From NCBI RefSeq assembly GCF_036226505.1, contig NZ_CP108484.1, positions 8,155,501-8,219,500 on the forward strand: DNA of 64,000 nucleotides. The letters run 5' to 3'. Position 1 is the stretch's first letter; every line of letters starts with the position of its first letter. A program made the position numbers and the translations under genes. The notes below the pieces were generated by a model. The model was not told the DNA's origin. It worked only from the letters and a program-made list of their open reading frames with translations, and did no database searches. This DNA comes from Kitasatospora sp. NBC_01246. Lineage in GTDB: Bacteria; Actinomycetota; Actinomycetes; Streptomycetales; Streptomycetaceae. Of the stretch, positions 29,779 to 38,573 are shown piece by piece.

Positions 29779-30666
29779 GTGGCGGACGAACAGGGCATCC
29801 CTACGGGCGCGGTGAGCGACGCGGTGGGGTCCGGCGACGGCCCGGCGCTGCGCCTGGAGGAGGTCGCGCGGGAGGGGCCGGGCACCCGGCAACCCGCGCT
29901 GACCGTGGCCGACGCCCGTACCGGGCGCAGCACCGGGATCCCGCCCGGGCGGCGGATGCTGCTGCGGGTCGGGGTCCGGCTGGGCTGCGCCGGCGGCCGG
30001 ATCGGGGCGGGGGACCTGCGGGCCGCGCTGGTCGGTGACGTCCTGCAGAGGGTCGCCGAGATCGAGGGCCTCCAGGTGGTGCGGGTCCTCGCTGTGGCGG
30101 AGGGCGCCGCCGCCGACTTCGGGCGTGCCGCCGCCGCTCTCGGTGTCCACCCGCCGGTCGCCGTCGTCGCCTCCGGTGATCCGGACGGTCCGCTGGGCGG
30201 CCCGCCGGACGTCCAGGTCCTGGCGGCGGACGCCGAGCGGGCGGGCGCGGCGGGCGTCTGGCTCGGGGTCGGCCCCGCCCGGCCGGACCGGGGCGGCGAG
30301 CTGGCGGCCGGTCTCGGCTCCGGCGCCGTCGACGCCTCCGCGCTGCGGCTGGCCCTGCTCGCCCGCCCGTACGGCGAGCCGGTCGTGGCGGGTCCGCGTG
30401 AGCTGGCCGAGGCGGCGGGCACGCTGCGGGACTGGCGGCGGCAGGTCGCCGACTGGGCCTGGGGGCCCTCGAAGCCCGTGCCGGACGAGATCCGGCGGGA
30501 GGCCGCGGCCGCGTTCACCGGGGACCTGGACACCCCTGCGGTGCTCGCCCTGCTGCACCGCGTCGGGGCGGCCTCGGGGCTCGCGGACGGGGCCCGCTTC
30601 GAGACCTTCGCCGCCCTGGACCGGGTGCTGGGGCTGGAACTCACCCGCGACGTCGGCCGCCGCTGA
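29779..30666 (+). CDS. Degenerate cysteinyl-tRNA-synthetase-like protein
   Basis: 295-residue protein whose layout follows class I CysRS/MshC. A Rossmann-like start (MLLRVGVRLGCAGGRIGAGDL) sits where the synthetase has its HIGH loop, and is followed by ALVGDVLQRVAEIEGLQVVRV, like the strand after HIGH. A late DASALRLALLARPYGEPV and FTGDLDTPAVLALL match the post-catalytic region. HIGH and KMSKS motifs and zinc ligands are missing, so aminoacylation is not expected. GTG at 29779 follows AGGAGG. Family assignment is by pattern only. Confidence 0.6.
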   Translation: MADEQGIPTGAVSDAVGSGDGPALRLEEVAREGPGTRQPALTVADARTGRSTGIPPGRRMLLRVGVRLGCAGGRIGAGDLRAALVGDVLQRVAEIEGLQVVRVLAVAEGAAADFGRAAAALGVHPPVAVVASGDPDGPLGGPPDVQVLAADAERAGAAGVWLGVGPARPDRGGELAAGLGSGAVDASALRLALLARPYGEPVVAGPRELAEAAGTLRDWRRQVADWAWGPSKPVPDEIRREAAAAFTGDLDTPAVLALLHRVGAASGLADGARFETFAALDRVLGLELTRDVGRR

Positions 30667-30804
30667 CCGGTCCGCCCTCCCGCCACCGACGCGCCGCCAG
30701 CCCCCTTGAGCCCTGGGTGCGGCGGACGGCGGCGGCCTCGCCCGGGCAGGCACCGGCGCCGCCGCCGCCGACGCCCTCGGCCGTGGACGCCGCCCGGCCG
30801 GGGA

Positions 30805-31497
30805 TCAGGCCTGCGGCCGGGGCGTGACCAGGGTGCCGTTGATGACGGTGCGCAGGATCCAGGCCAGCCGCTGCTCGGGCGTGCCGGAGAGGAGGTCCGC
30901 GCCGAGCGCGGTGATGCGCGGGTGGTCGGCCGCGGTGGTCGCCCGGAGCGCGTCGGCCAGCGCGCCCTGCTCCGCCTCGGCGCGGGCGTCCTGGTCGCGG
31001 CCGGCCTGCTCGGCGGCGATCGCGGTGGCCGCCAGGAGGAGGACGTCGACGCCCCAGGCGGCCTGGCCGTCGGGGACGTCCCCTTCGTGCAGCAGGGCGA
31101 GGACGGCCTCGACGAGCGCGAGGTAGTTCGACCCCGAGGGGCGGGCCAGCAGGGCCGAGTGCGCCAGGCTGGGGTGCTGGAACAGGACGTGCGTGTACGA
31201 GTCGAGGATGGCGGCGAGCCGCTCGCGCCAGTCGCCCGGCGCGCTCAGCGGCCCGAGGTCGACGGCGCCCAGCAGCTCCTCCAGGATCGCCGCGTGGAGC
31301 TCGGCGGTGTTGGCCAGGTAGACGTACAGCGACGCCGGGCCGGTGTCGAGCTCCTGGGCGAGCCGGCGCATGGTGACGCGTGGAAGGCCTTCGGCCCGCA
31401 TGATCCGGACGGCCGTGTCGACGATGCCCTCGTAGGTGAGCGCGGGCTTGGCGGGCCGCTCGCGGCGGCTACGAGGGGCGGGGGAGCGTGACGTCAC
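30805..31497 (-). CDS. TetR-family repressor
   Basis: 230-residue regulator with an N-terminal helix-turn-helix (ALTYEGIVDTAVRIMRAEGL, then VTMRRLAQELDTGPASLYVYL) and a C-terminal ligand-binding domain like those of drug-responsive TetR proteins. It is divergent from the TetX-like monooxygenase, with three operator-like palindromes between them, so it very likely represses both. GTG at 31497 is the chosen start; it lies inside the palindrome GTGACGTCAC. Confidence 0.9.
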   Translation of the reverse strand: MTSRSPAPRSRRERPAKPALTYEGIVDTAVRIMRAEGLPRVTMRRLAQELDTGPASLYVYLANTAELHAAILEELLGAVDLGPLSAPGDWRERLAAILDSYTHVLFQHPSLAHSALLARPSGSNYLALVEAVLALLHEGDVPDGQAAWGVDVLLLAATAIAAEQAGRDQDARAEAEQGALADALRATTAADHPRITALGADLLSGTPEQRLAWILRTVINGTLVTPRPQA

Positions 31498-31525
31498 GCC
31501 ACCGAGCCTAATGATCGCGTTCGGG

Positions 31526-31590
31526 ACGAACAAGTTCGGCGCCTCGACGAACGTGTTCGTTAAGACCTTGTTCCTGACGAACATGTTCGT
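31526..31590. promoter_or_regulatory. Triple TetR operator
   Basis: Three 14-bp sites of form ACGAACnnGTTCGT occur at 31526-31539, 31547-31560 and 31577-31590. The third is a perfect palindrome, the second differs only at its centre and the first has one weaker arm. They lie between the TetR and monooxygenase starts and should be the repressor's binding sites. Confidence 0.85.
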
Positions 31591-31690
31591 TATGTTGGGG
31601 AAGGAGGGCGCGCCGCCCGCTCGTCCCGAGCCGCCGGCCCGACCGCCCCCACCCGCGACCCCACGCCCGTACCCGCCCGAGGAGCACGCC

Positions 31691-32827
31691 ATGACCACCA
31701 CCCACCACCCCCTCGCGATCGTCGGCGCCGGCCTCGGCGGTCTGACCCTGGCCCGCGTCCTCCAGGTGCACGGCATCGCCGCGACCGTCTTCGACCTGGA
31801 GCCCTCCCGGGAGGCCCGCACGCAGGGCGGCATGCTGGACATCCACGGCGACACGGGCCAGCGTGCGCTCCGCGCGGCCGGCCTGCACGAGCCCTTCCTC
31901 GGCCTCGTCCACCCGGGCGGCCAGGCCATGCGGATCGTCGCCCCGGACGGCGCCGTCCGCCACAGCGAGGAGGACGACGGCAGCGGCGACCGCCCCGAGG
32001 TGGACCGCGGCCGGCTGCGCGACCTGCTGCTCGACTCGCTCGTGCCCGGTACCGTCCACTGGGGGCGGAAGGCGACCGGCGCCCGCCCGCTCGGCGACGG
32101 CCGTCACGAACTGCGCTTCCAGGACGGTTCGGCCGTCACCACCGACCTGCTGGTCGGTGCGGACGGCGCCTGGTCCCGGATCCGCCCGCTGCTCTCCGCG
32201 GCGACGCCGGCCTACACCGGCGTCTCCTTCGTCGAGGCCGACCTGCACGAGGCGGACACCCGTCACCCGGCCGCGGCGGCCCTGATCGGCGGGGGCTTCT
32301 TCTTCTCCCTCGGGGAGGGCAGGGGCTTCCTGGCCCACCGGGAGGGCGACGGCAGTCTGCACGTCTACACCGCCCTCAAGGTCGCCGAGGAGTGGCTGGA
32401 CGGCATCGACCTGGCCGACACCGCCGCCGCCAAGGGCGCCGTCCTGGCCCACTTCGACGGCTGGCACGAGAGCCTGCGGGCGCTGGTGGGGGAGGCCGAC
32501 GGCGCGCTGGTCGGGCGGCGCATCCACGCCCTGCCGATCGGCCACCGCTGGGAGCGGACCCCCGGTGTGACCCTGCTGGGCGACGCCGCGCACCTGATGT
32601 CCCCGTTCGCGGGGGAGGGTGCCAACCTCGCGATGCTCGACGGGGCCGAACTCGGCCTGGCCCTCGCCGCCCACCCGGGCGACGTCGAGGCCGCCCTGCG
32701 GGCCTACGAGGAACCGATGTTCCCGCGCGGCGCGGCCTCGGCCGCCGAGTCCGCCGCGAGCCTGGCGCAGATGTTCGGCGAGCGCGCGCTGGAGGGCCTG
32801 CTGGAGCGGTTCGCCGCCACCGGCTGA
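31691..32827 (+). CDS. TetX-like FAD monooxygenase
   Basis: 378-residue flavoprotein hydroxylase. It has an N-terminal FAD fold (IVGAGLGGLTLARVL), a conserved TQGGMLDIH, the second FAD motif DLLVGADGAWSRIRPLL and the GD motif VTLLGDAAHLMSPFAGEGAN. The pattern is that of the TetX group, single-component NADPH-dependent monooxygenases acting on aromatic substrates including antibiotics. The substrate here is unknown. GAGGAG precedes the ATG. Control by the divergent TetR is expected. Confidence 0.9.
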   Translation: MTTTHHPLAIVGAGLGGLTLARVLQVHGIAATVFDLEPSREARTQGGMLDIHGDTGQRALRAAGLHEPFLGLVHPGGQAMRIVAPDGAVRHSEEDDGSGDRPEVDRGRLRDLLLDSLVPGTVHWGRKATGARPLGDGRHELRFQDGSAVTTDLLVGADGAWSRIRPLLSAATPAYTGVSFVEADLHEADTRHPAAAALIGGGFFFSLGEGRGFLAHREGDGSLHVYTALKVAEEWLDGIDLADTAAAKGAVLAHFDGWHESLRALVGEADGALVGRRIHALPIGHRWERTPGVTLLGDAAHLMSPFAGEGANLAMLDGAELGLALAAHPGDVEAALRAYEEPMFPRGAASAAESAASLAQMFGERALEGLLERFAATG

Positions 32828-32862
32828 TCGACCGCCGGTCCGGGCTCCTCGCGCTCGCGGCC

Positions 32863-33291
32863 CTACGCGGGGGCGACGGCCCGTTCCAGCAGGCCGTGCA
32901 GCAGCTGCCTCTCCTGTGCGGTGAGGCTGCCCAGCGGCGAGCCCTCGGTGAGGAGTTCGAGGAGCCGTTCGCGCAGCGCGGTGCCCTCGGCGGTGAGCAC
33001 GAGCTGCTTGGCGCGGCGGTCGGTGGGGTGCGGGTGCCGCTCGATCAGCTGCTGCTTCTCCAGCTTGTCGACGACGAAGGTGGTGTTGGAGGGCTCGCAG
33101 CTCATGCGCTCGGCGAGCTCGCGCATGGTCATCGGCCCGCTCATCTCCCGCAGCGCGGCCGCCTGGGAGGGGGTGAGCCCGAGGGTGGCCGCGCGCACGC
33201 GCACGTGCTCGACGATCCGCTGGTTCAGCCCGTTCACCAGGCCGCACAGCTGTCGCACGGCGATGGCCTGCGGCTCGGAGAACGTCGTCAT
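32863..33291 (-). CDS. MarR-family regulator
   Basis: 142-residue winged-helix protein. The segment MTMRELAERMSCEPSNTTFV is the recognition region and RHPHPTDRRAKQLVLT the wing, both characteristic of MarR. It is divergent from the metallo-hydrolase at 33421 and probably controls it through the intergenic region, where TCAAG/CTTGA half-sites recur (33315-33357). Confidence 0.9.
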   Translation of the reverse strand: MTTFSEPQAIAVRQLCGLVNGLNQRIVEHVRVRAATLGLTPSQAAALREMSGPMTMRELAERMSCEPSNTTFVVDKLEKQQLIERHPHPTDRRAKQLVLTAEGTALRERLLELLTEGSPLGSLTAQERQLLHGLLERAVAPA

Positions 33292-33313
33292 GGCGCCCAC
33301 TCTAGCAGTTCGT

Positions 33314-33357
33314 CAAGCCAACATAATTGCAGCTTGAATGATTCGAACTTGATGCTT
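33314..33357. promoter_or_regulatory. Probable MarR operator region
   Basis: The AT-rich 130-bp gap between the MarR and metallo-hydrolase genes contains TCAAGC and GCTTGA as inverted half-sites, followed by a TTCGAA palindrome and another CTTGA. This is the expected place for the regulator to act on both promoters. Confidence 0.5.
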
Positions 33358-33420
33358 ATGGTGGCGTCGACGGCGCCGGAACCCGGCGCCGAACTGACGA
33401 CGACACACGGGAGAGAACTC

Positions 33421-34290
33421 ATGGCCGACATGACGGTGGATCAGGGCGAGCGACTGCGCCGGCCGGCGGGGGTCCGCTCGATACGGCTGGGCGACACCAC
33501 GGTGTCGTACGTGCCGGACGGTGATGTACGGCTGCGCCCCCTGGACGGGCTCCCGGACAGCACCGGCGAGGTGTGGGCCGCGCACCCGGAGTACCTGGAC
33601 GCCGGGGGCCACCTGGTCGGGAGCGTCGGCAGCCTGCTGGTGGAGCACGGCGACCGCGCGCTGCTGATCGACGCGGGCTTCGGCCCCCGGTCGCACGCCG
33701 CGCCGGCCGGGCCCCTCGCCACGATCCGCGGCGGCGCGCTCCCGGACGGCCTGGCCCGGCTCGGCCGCGCCCCCGAGGACATCGAGGCGGTGGCCTTCAC
33801 CCACCTCCACGCCGACCACCTCGGCTGGGCCGCCCTCCCCGCCCCCGGCGGGGACCAGCCGCTGTTCGCCCACGCCGACTACCTGGTCTCCGCGCCGGAG
33901 TGGGAGCAACGGGACCTAGCGGACGAGCAGGTCGCGGCCCTGGCCCCGCGCGTCCGGACGATCACGGACGGGCAGGAGGTCTTCCCGGGTGTCCGCGTGC
34001 GGATCCTCCCCGGGCACACCCCCGGGCACGCCGAGTACGTCATCACCGGGGGCGGCCGGCGGCTGATCGCCTTCGGCGACACCGCGCACTCGCCGATCCA
34101 GATCGACCACCCGGACTGGTCCTCGGGCTTCGACCACGACCTGACCCGGACCGCCGAGCACCGCCGCCGACTGGTCGCCGAGCTGGCGGAGCCCGGCACG
34201 ATCGGCTTCGGCGTGCACTTCGCCGACGTGGTGTTCGGCCACGTCCGGCGGGGTGGGTCCGGTCCGGCCTGGCAGCCGCTGGACGCCTGA
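33421..34290 (+). CDS. Metallo-beta-lactamase-fold hydrolase
   Basis: 289-residue MBL-fold protein. Metal ligands appear in FTHLHADHLG near residue 124, LPGHTPGHAEY, FGDTAHSP and a C-terminal FGVHFAD, the arrangement of lactonase-like MBL enzymes. It could open lactones or hydrolyse esters; the substrate is unknown. GGGAGAG lies ahead of the ATG. It is divergently paired with a MarR gene, as is common for quorum-quenching-like or detoxifying hydrolases. Confidence 0.9.
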   Translation: MADMTVDQGERLRRPAGVRSIRLGDTTVSYVPDGDVRLRPLDGLPDSTGEVWAAHPEYLDAGGHLVGSVGSLLVEHGDRALLIDAGFGPRSHAAPAGPLATIRGGALPDGLARLGRAPEDIEAVAFTHLHADHLGWAALPAPGGDQPLFAHADYLVSAPEWEQRDLADEQVAALAPRVRTITDGQEVFPGVRVRILPGHTPGHAEYVITGGGRRLIAFGDTAHSPIQIDHPDWSSGFDHDLTRTAEHRRRLVAELAEPGTIGFGVHFADVVFGHVRRGGSGPAWQPLDA

Positions 34291-34306
34291 CCCGACGGCC
34301 CGGTCA

Positions 34307-34561
34307 GCCGGCCTGCCAGCCGTGTTCGAGGAGGTCGAAGGCGGCGTCCAGGGCCCGCGCCGGGTCCGCCGAGTCGCGGGCGAGCGCCGAGGCTCCGAGG
34401 GTGAACCGGGCCAGCGCGGCGCAGCGCGGGTCGTCGGGCTCGGCGCCGGTCGCGTCGGCGACGGCGCGGGCCAGGGCCTCCTGGTGGCGCGTCCACATCC
34501 GGCGGGCGTACTCGCTCAGCGCGGGGGTGTCGCGGACGAGGTCCGTGACCGGCGGCGACAC
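34307..34561 (-). pseudogene. TetR regulator remnant (C-terminal part)
   Basis: The 84-residue frame reads like the ligand-binding C-terminus of a TetR protein (LVRDTPALSEYARRMWTRHQ, then ALARFTLGASALA). No DNA-binding domain precedes it. The sequence ends exactly where an oppositely oriented monooxygenase remnant begins, so both N-terminal parts appear to have been lost together. Confidence 0.7.
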
Positions 34562-34788
34562 CGGCTACGTCAACCGGCCCCTGTACGCGCTGCCGGTGCC
34601 GCACAGCTGGCCGCACACCCCTGGACCACCCGACCGTCGACGGCGCCGTCACCGCGTACGAGCGTGTCCTGCTGCCCCGTTCCGCCGCGGCCGCCGCGGC
34701 CGCCGCCGACGCGGCGGAGGGCATCGAGGGCGCCTTCGCCCCCGACAGCGCCGAGCAGCTCCTGGCCCATTGGGGGGACCACCAATGA
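34551..34788 (+). pseudogene. TetX-like FAD monooxygenase remnant
   Basis: The first piece, NRPLYALPVPHSWPHTPG, matches the segment just before the GD motif of the intact enzyme at 31691. After a frame change the text continues with HPTVDGAVTAYERVLLPRSA to a C-terminal stop. The FAD half and the GDAAHLMSP block are missing. It is therefore a doubly deleted, non-functional copy next to a decayed TetR gene. Confidence 0.75.
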
Positions 34789-34990
34789 CGGCCGGTACGT
34801 CGCGGGAAGGCCCGCCCGCCCCCGGATCCGGCGACGGCCGCCGTTCGTGGGGCGGGCCCGACGGCCCGGTGAACCGGATCAGCGGGGCACCCCGCGCGGT
34901 GTCCGCCGCCACCGGTTCGGGGGAGGCCGCCGAACGTGACATCGTGTGCGTGAAGCCGTCTACCGGCAGCACCCTTCCAGGAGGTCCCGT

Positions 34991-35242
34991 ATGAGCAGCG
35001 AATCAACGTCGTCCGACCACGCCGAGAACACCGAGAAGGCCACGGGCGCGGAGGCCGACCAGGCCACCGCGGCGCCCGCCACGCAGGACGACGTCAAGGC
35101 CCGGTTCCTGGCCGCGCTGGAGCGCAAGCACGGCACCAAGGGCGGCGCCGCGTCCGGCGGCCCGAACGGCGACTCGAAGATCCACGGCGCCCACGCCGCG
35201 GCCGGCGGCAAGCGCAACTTCCGCCGCAAGAGCGGTGGCTGA
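34991..35242 (+). CDS. DUF5302-type small protein
   Basis: 83-residue acidic-to-basic protein. A charged N-terminus is followed by DDVKARFLAALERKHG and ends in KIHGAHAAAGGKRNFRRKSG, the recognisable conserved tail of the actinobacterial DUF5302 family. Function is unknown; it looks largely disordered. AGGAGG lies eight bases before the ATG. Two inverted repeats follow. Confidence 0.85.
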   Translation: MSSESTSSDHAENTEKATGAEADQATAAPATQDDVKARFLAALERKHGTKGGAASGGPNGDSKIHGAHAAAGGKRNFRRKSGG

Positions 35243-35293
35243 GCACTCGACCGCTCGGGCGGCGCCGGATCCGGCGCCGCCCGGTCCACCTGG

Positions 35294-35336
35294 CGTCTCC
35301 GCCGCCCGGTCCCTCGCGGGGCGGGCGGCGGAGACG
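35294..35336 (+). terminator. 15-bp perfect hairpin terminator
   Basis: Arms 35294-35308 and 35322-35336 pair perfectly over 15 bp with a 13-nt loop. An 18-bp palindrome (35261-35278) precedes it. They lie between the DUF5302 gene and the convergent hydrolase and should end both transcripts. A short GGTCGGGCC tandem repeat follows (about 35360-35400). Confidence 0.75.
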
Positions 35337-35400
35337 TTCACCCCGGCCACGGTCCGCGGGCCGGTCGGGCCGGTCGGGCCGGTCGGGTCGGCCCGACCGG

Positions 35401-36381
35401 TCAGGCGGGCAGGGAGGCCAGCCAGTCGGTCAGGAGCCGGTTGACCTCGTCCGGTCGTTCCTGCTGGATCCAGTGCCCGCAGCCGTCGAGGACGTGGCAG
35501 GAGAGCAGACCGGGAAGCGTGACGGGGTAGGCCGCGATCGCCTCGGCCAGCCAGGTGGTGGAGGCGTCCAGGCCACCGCCGGCGAACAGCGAGGGCTGGG
35601 TGATCGGGGCGCCGTCGAAGCGGGCGAGGTCCTCCCAGTCCCGGTCCATGCTGCGGTACCGGGCCAGCGCCCCGCGCAGGCCGGTCCGCTCGAACTCACC
35701 GGCGTAGAAGTCGAGGTCCTCCGCACTGAGCCAGCCGGGCAGCCGGCCGGCGGGGAACCGGTCGCGCAGCGTCCCGCCCGGGCCGACGAAGTGCGGATCG
35801 GGTGCGCCCGGGGCCGGCATGGTGTCGGCGGACAGCGCCGCGTAGAAGCCCGCGAGCCAGCCGCGCACATCGGGTTCGATCTCGGCCTCGGCGCGGCCCG
35901 GCTCCTGGAAGTAGGCGACGTAGAACTCCTCGTCGCCGCCCATCCCCGCGAAGACCTCGCTGGGGCGCGGACCGCCGCGCGGCAGGTACGGGACGCTCAG
36001 CAGTCCCACCGCACGGAACACGTCCGGCCTGACCAGGGCGGAGTCGGCGGCGATGGTCGCCCCCCAGTCGTGGCCGACGATCACCGCGGACCGTTCGCCC
36101 AGGGCGTGCACCACCGCGACGTTGTCCTCGACGAGGTCGAGCATCCGGTACGCGGCCGGGTCCTCGGGTGCGGTGGAGCGCCCGTACCCCCGGACGTCGA
36201 CGGCGACCGCGCGGTACCCGGCCGCGGCCAGCGCGGGCAACTGGCGGCGCCAGGAGTACCAGGACTCCGGGAACCCGTGCACCAGCAGGACCAGCGGCCC
36301 GCTGCCCTGTTCCACCAGGTGGATCCGGCCGGCGGGGGTGGGGACCAGTCGGTGGGTGGCGCCCGCGAGGTGGGGTGACAT
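35401..36381 (-). CDS. Epoxide-hydrolase-like alpha/beta hydrolase
   Basis: 326-residue alpha/beta hydrolase. The oxyanion motif LVHGFPESWYSWRRQLPAL, the nucleophile elbow VGHDWGATIA with Asp (D in HDWG, near residue 108), two lid tyrosines region, and the catalytic CGHWIQQERP with the final His fit soluble epoxide hydrolases rather than esterases. It should add water to an epoxide. AGGAGG precedes the ATG at 36381. Confidence 0.9.
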   Translation of the reverse strand: MSPHLAGATHRLVPTPAGRIHLVEQGSGPLVLLVHGFPESWYSWRRQLPALAAAGYRAVAVDVRGYGRSTAPEDPAAYRMLDLVEDNVAVVHALGERSAVIVGHDWGATIAADSALVRPDVFRAVGLLSVPYLPRGGPRPSEVFAGMGGDEEFYVAYFQEPGRAEAEIEPDVRGWLAGFYAALSADTMPAPGAPDPHFVGPGGTLRDRFPAGRLPGWLSAEDLDFYAGEFERTGLRGALARYRSMDRDWEDLARFDGAPITQPSLFAGGGLDASTTWLAEAIAAYPVTLPGLLSCHVLDGCGHWIQQERPDEVNRLLTDWLASLPA

Positions 36382-36533
36382 GCGTCCTCCTGACGATTCG
36401 GTCGGCCGGGCGCGGGGTGGCGCTCCGGCGCACGCTGTCTCGCCGCCGATCATGGTGCGCCCGGTGGGCTCCGGGCGAGGGCTGTTGCCGGTTCGGCAAA
36501 CCGCCCGGCCGGCTTCGGCGCCCGCGCTCCCCG

Positions 36534-37718
36534 CTACCGCGCCGCGAACGGCCGGCCGGGGCCGAAGGCGACGGCGGCGAAGCGCTCGCCGATGCGGCGG
36601 TGCGCGGCGGTGTCCGGGTGGAGCGCGTCGGGCAGCGGCAGCTCGGCGAAGTCCGCCTCGCCGTACAGCTCGCGGCCGTCGAGGTGGTGCAGGTTCGGGT
36701 CCTGGGCGGAGCGCTGCCGGACGATGCGGGCCAGCTCCTCCCGGATGACGCGCAGGGTGAGCTTCCCGCCCGCCCGCTCCGCCGGGTCGCCGGTGGCCAG
36801 GAACCGCAGGCGCCCGGTGGCGAGGGCGGTGAGGTCCGGGGCGCTGGGGCCGGGGGTGTCCTCGTGGATGGGGCAGAGGATGGACGAGACCACCAGCAGC
36901 GGCGCGTCCGGGTGCCCCTCGCGGATGGTGTCGAGGAAGCCGTGGACGGCCGGGGTGAAGGCGCGCAGCCGCATCAGGTCGGTGTTGACGAGGTTGATGC
37001 CGATCTTGACGCTGATCAGGTCGGCGGGGGTGTCGCGCATGGTCCGGGCGGTGAACGGGTCGAGCAGGGCGCTGCCGCCCAGGCCCAGGTTGACCAGCTC
37101 CGCACCGCCGAGCGCGGCGGCGAGCGCCGGCCAGGTCGTGCTGGGGCTCGCGGTGTCGGACCCCTGGCTGATCGAACTCCCGTGGTGCAGCCAGACCTTG
37201 CGGCCCCGGTCGGCCGCGTGCTGCTCGACGGGGGCGTCGGTGCGCAGCGCCACCAGTTCGGTGGTCTCGTTGTGCGGCAGCCAGATCTCGACGTCCTTGA
37301 CGCCCTCGGGCAGTGCGGGGAACCGGGCGGTGCCGACCGGCCCGGGCCGGGGCCGCGCGGACCCGGTGGCCAGGTCGATGGTCAGGGTGTTGCCGGTGGG
37401 AACGGTGGACTGCCCGGCCGGGCGGCCGTCGACGAGCAGGTCGTACACGCCGTCCGGGCGGGGCGGTGCGCCCGGGTAGACCCGCTTGGTGGGCAGGGTG
37501 TCCAGTTCGATCGCGGTGGCCCGGGTGCGGAAGGCCAGGCGTACGCCGGAGGGCTGGGACTCGGCCATGGCCAGCTGGCCGTCGGTGTTGCGGGCGCGGA
37601 CCCAGGCGGGCAGCCGGTGCGGGAGCAGACCGTGCTCGGTCCGCTCCAGGTCCAGGGCGCCGCGCAGCAGCTCCGCGGTGACGGGCGTGGTGATCCAGCT
37701 GTGCGGGGTGGTGTGCAT
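36534..37718 (-). CDS. SGNH/GDSL hydrolase
   Basis: 394-residue enzyme without signal peptide. The N-terminal half (about 1-175) is a beta-rich domain (VRLAFRTRATAIELDTL). The C-terminal half is an SGNH hydrolase with block I WLHHGSSISQGSD, block II LGLGGSALLDPF, block III IKIGINLVN-like and the Asp-His pair PDALHPDT. The layout resembles CE2-like carbohydrate deacetylases and related lipases. The natural ester is not known. Confidence 0.88.
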   Translation of the reverse strand: MHTTPHSWITTPVTAELLRGALDLERTEHGLLPHRLPAWVRARNTDGQLAMAESQPSGVRLAFRTRATAIELDTLPTKRVYPGAPPRPDGVYDLLVDGRPAGQSTVPTGNTLTIDLATGSARPRPGPVGTARFPALPEGVKDVEIWLPHNETTELVALRTDAPVEQHAADRGRKVWLHHGSSISQGSDTASPSTTWPALAAALGGAELVNLGLGGSALLDPFTARTMRDTPADLISVKIGINLVNTDLMRLRAFTPAVHGFLDTIREGHPDAPLLVVSSILCPIHEDTPGPSAPDLTALATGRLRFLATGDPAERAGGKLTLRVIREELARIVRQRSAQDPNLHHLDGRELYGEADFAELPLPDALHPDTAAHRRIGERFAAVAFGPGRPFAAR

Positions 37719-37815
37719 CGTCTCAACCTTGTGCTTCGGGAAGTGCGGGGGCGTCGGCCCGGACGCGGGCCGGTCGGCCGGTCGGGCGCCGCCCGTGGTG
37801 GGCGAGGGGCCCGGG

Positions 37816-38385
37816 TCAGGGCGCGGGCCAGTTGCGCAGCAGGGCGTCGAGGGCGTCCAGGATCCGTGTCCAGGACTCCTGGGAGTCGGGGGCGCTGTGG
37901 CTGAAGGCCTCGGCCAGCTCCAGGCTGACGTAGCCGTGGAAGACGCTCCCCAGCAGGCGGACGGCGTGGGTCTGGTCCGGTTCGGTGAGGTCGTACCCGC
38001 GCAGGATCGCCCGCGTCATCTCCGCGTGGCGGCCGCCGGCGCTGGCCGCCGCCGCCTCCGGGGTGAGCGGCTGACGGGTCGCCGCGTAGCGGCCGGGGTG
38101 CTGGCGCGCGTAGTCGCGGTAGACGTCGGCCAGCGCCGTCAGGGCGTCCTTGCCCGCCCGCCCGGCCAGCGCGTCGGCGCCGCGGTCGGCGAGCTCCTCC
38201 AGGGCGAGCAGGGCGATCCTGGTCTTGAGGTCCTGGGAGCTCTTGACGTGCGAGTACAGGCTCGCGACCTTGACGTCGAACCGCCTGGCGAGTGCCGAGA
38301 CGGTCACCTGCTCGAAGCCGACCTCGTCGGCCAGCTCGGCGCCCGCCCGTGTCAGGCGCTCGGTGGTCAGCCCTACGCGTCCCAT
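37816..38385 (-). CDS. TetR-family repressor (TetR_C_33-like)
   Basis: 189-residue regulator. The DNA-binding domain reads TTERLTRAGAELADEVGFEQ, then VTVSALARRFDVKVASLYSHV. The C-terminal domain is of the type with YRDYARQHPGRYAA and GSVFHGYVSLE. A 9-bp inverted repeat with 5-bp spacer lies 36 bp upstream, consistent with autoregulation. ATG at 38385 is chosen. Confidence 0.9.
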   Translation of the reverse strand: MGRVGLTTERLTRAGAELADEVGFEQVTVSALARRFDVKVASLYSHVKSSQDLKTRIALLALEELADRGADALAGRAGKDALTALADVYRDYARQHPGRYAATRQPLTPEAAAASAGGRHAEMTRAILRGYDLTEPDQTHAVRLLGSVFHGYVSLELAEAFSHSAPDSQESWTRILDALDALLRNWPAP

Positions 38386-38420
38386 GTCCCGTCCTCTCGT
38401 TCGACAGAACCGATGATGCA

Positions 38421-38443
38421 TTTGCCTAATACCTTTAGGCAAA
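38421..38443. promoter_or_regulatory. TetR palindrome
   Basis: TTTGCCTAA and TTAGGCAAA form perfect 9-bp arms around a 5-nt spacer. Its position between the TetR gene and the divergent GH16 gene makes it the likely operator for the TetR and possibly for the hydrolase too. Confidence 0.85.
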
Positions 38444-38573
38444 TCGACGTGGGATATAGGGAGGATGGCGAGGCGTTCAAGTGATTGACAGCGTTCCGTC
38501 ATGGGAGTTCACTTCGTGAAGAAAGGTCCCGGCCGGGCTCTCCCACGACCCCTCCAGAGCAAGGCGGTTGCGT

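Noticed and set aside
34785..34994. 69-codon frame after the monooxygenase remnant
   Set aside because: Overlaps the remnant's stop, has no family pattern, and the DUF5302 start follows with its own good ribosome site.
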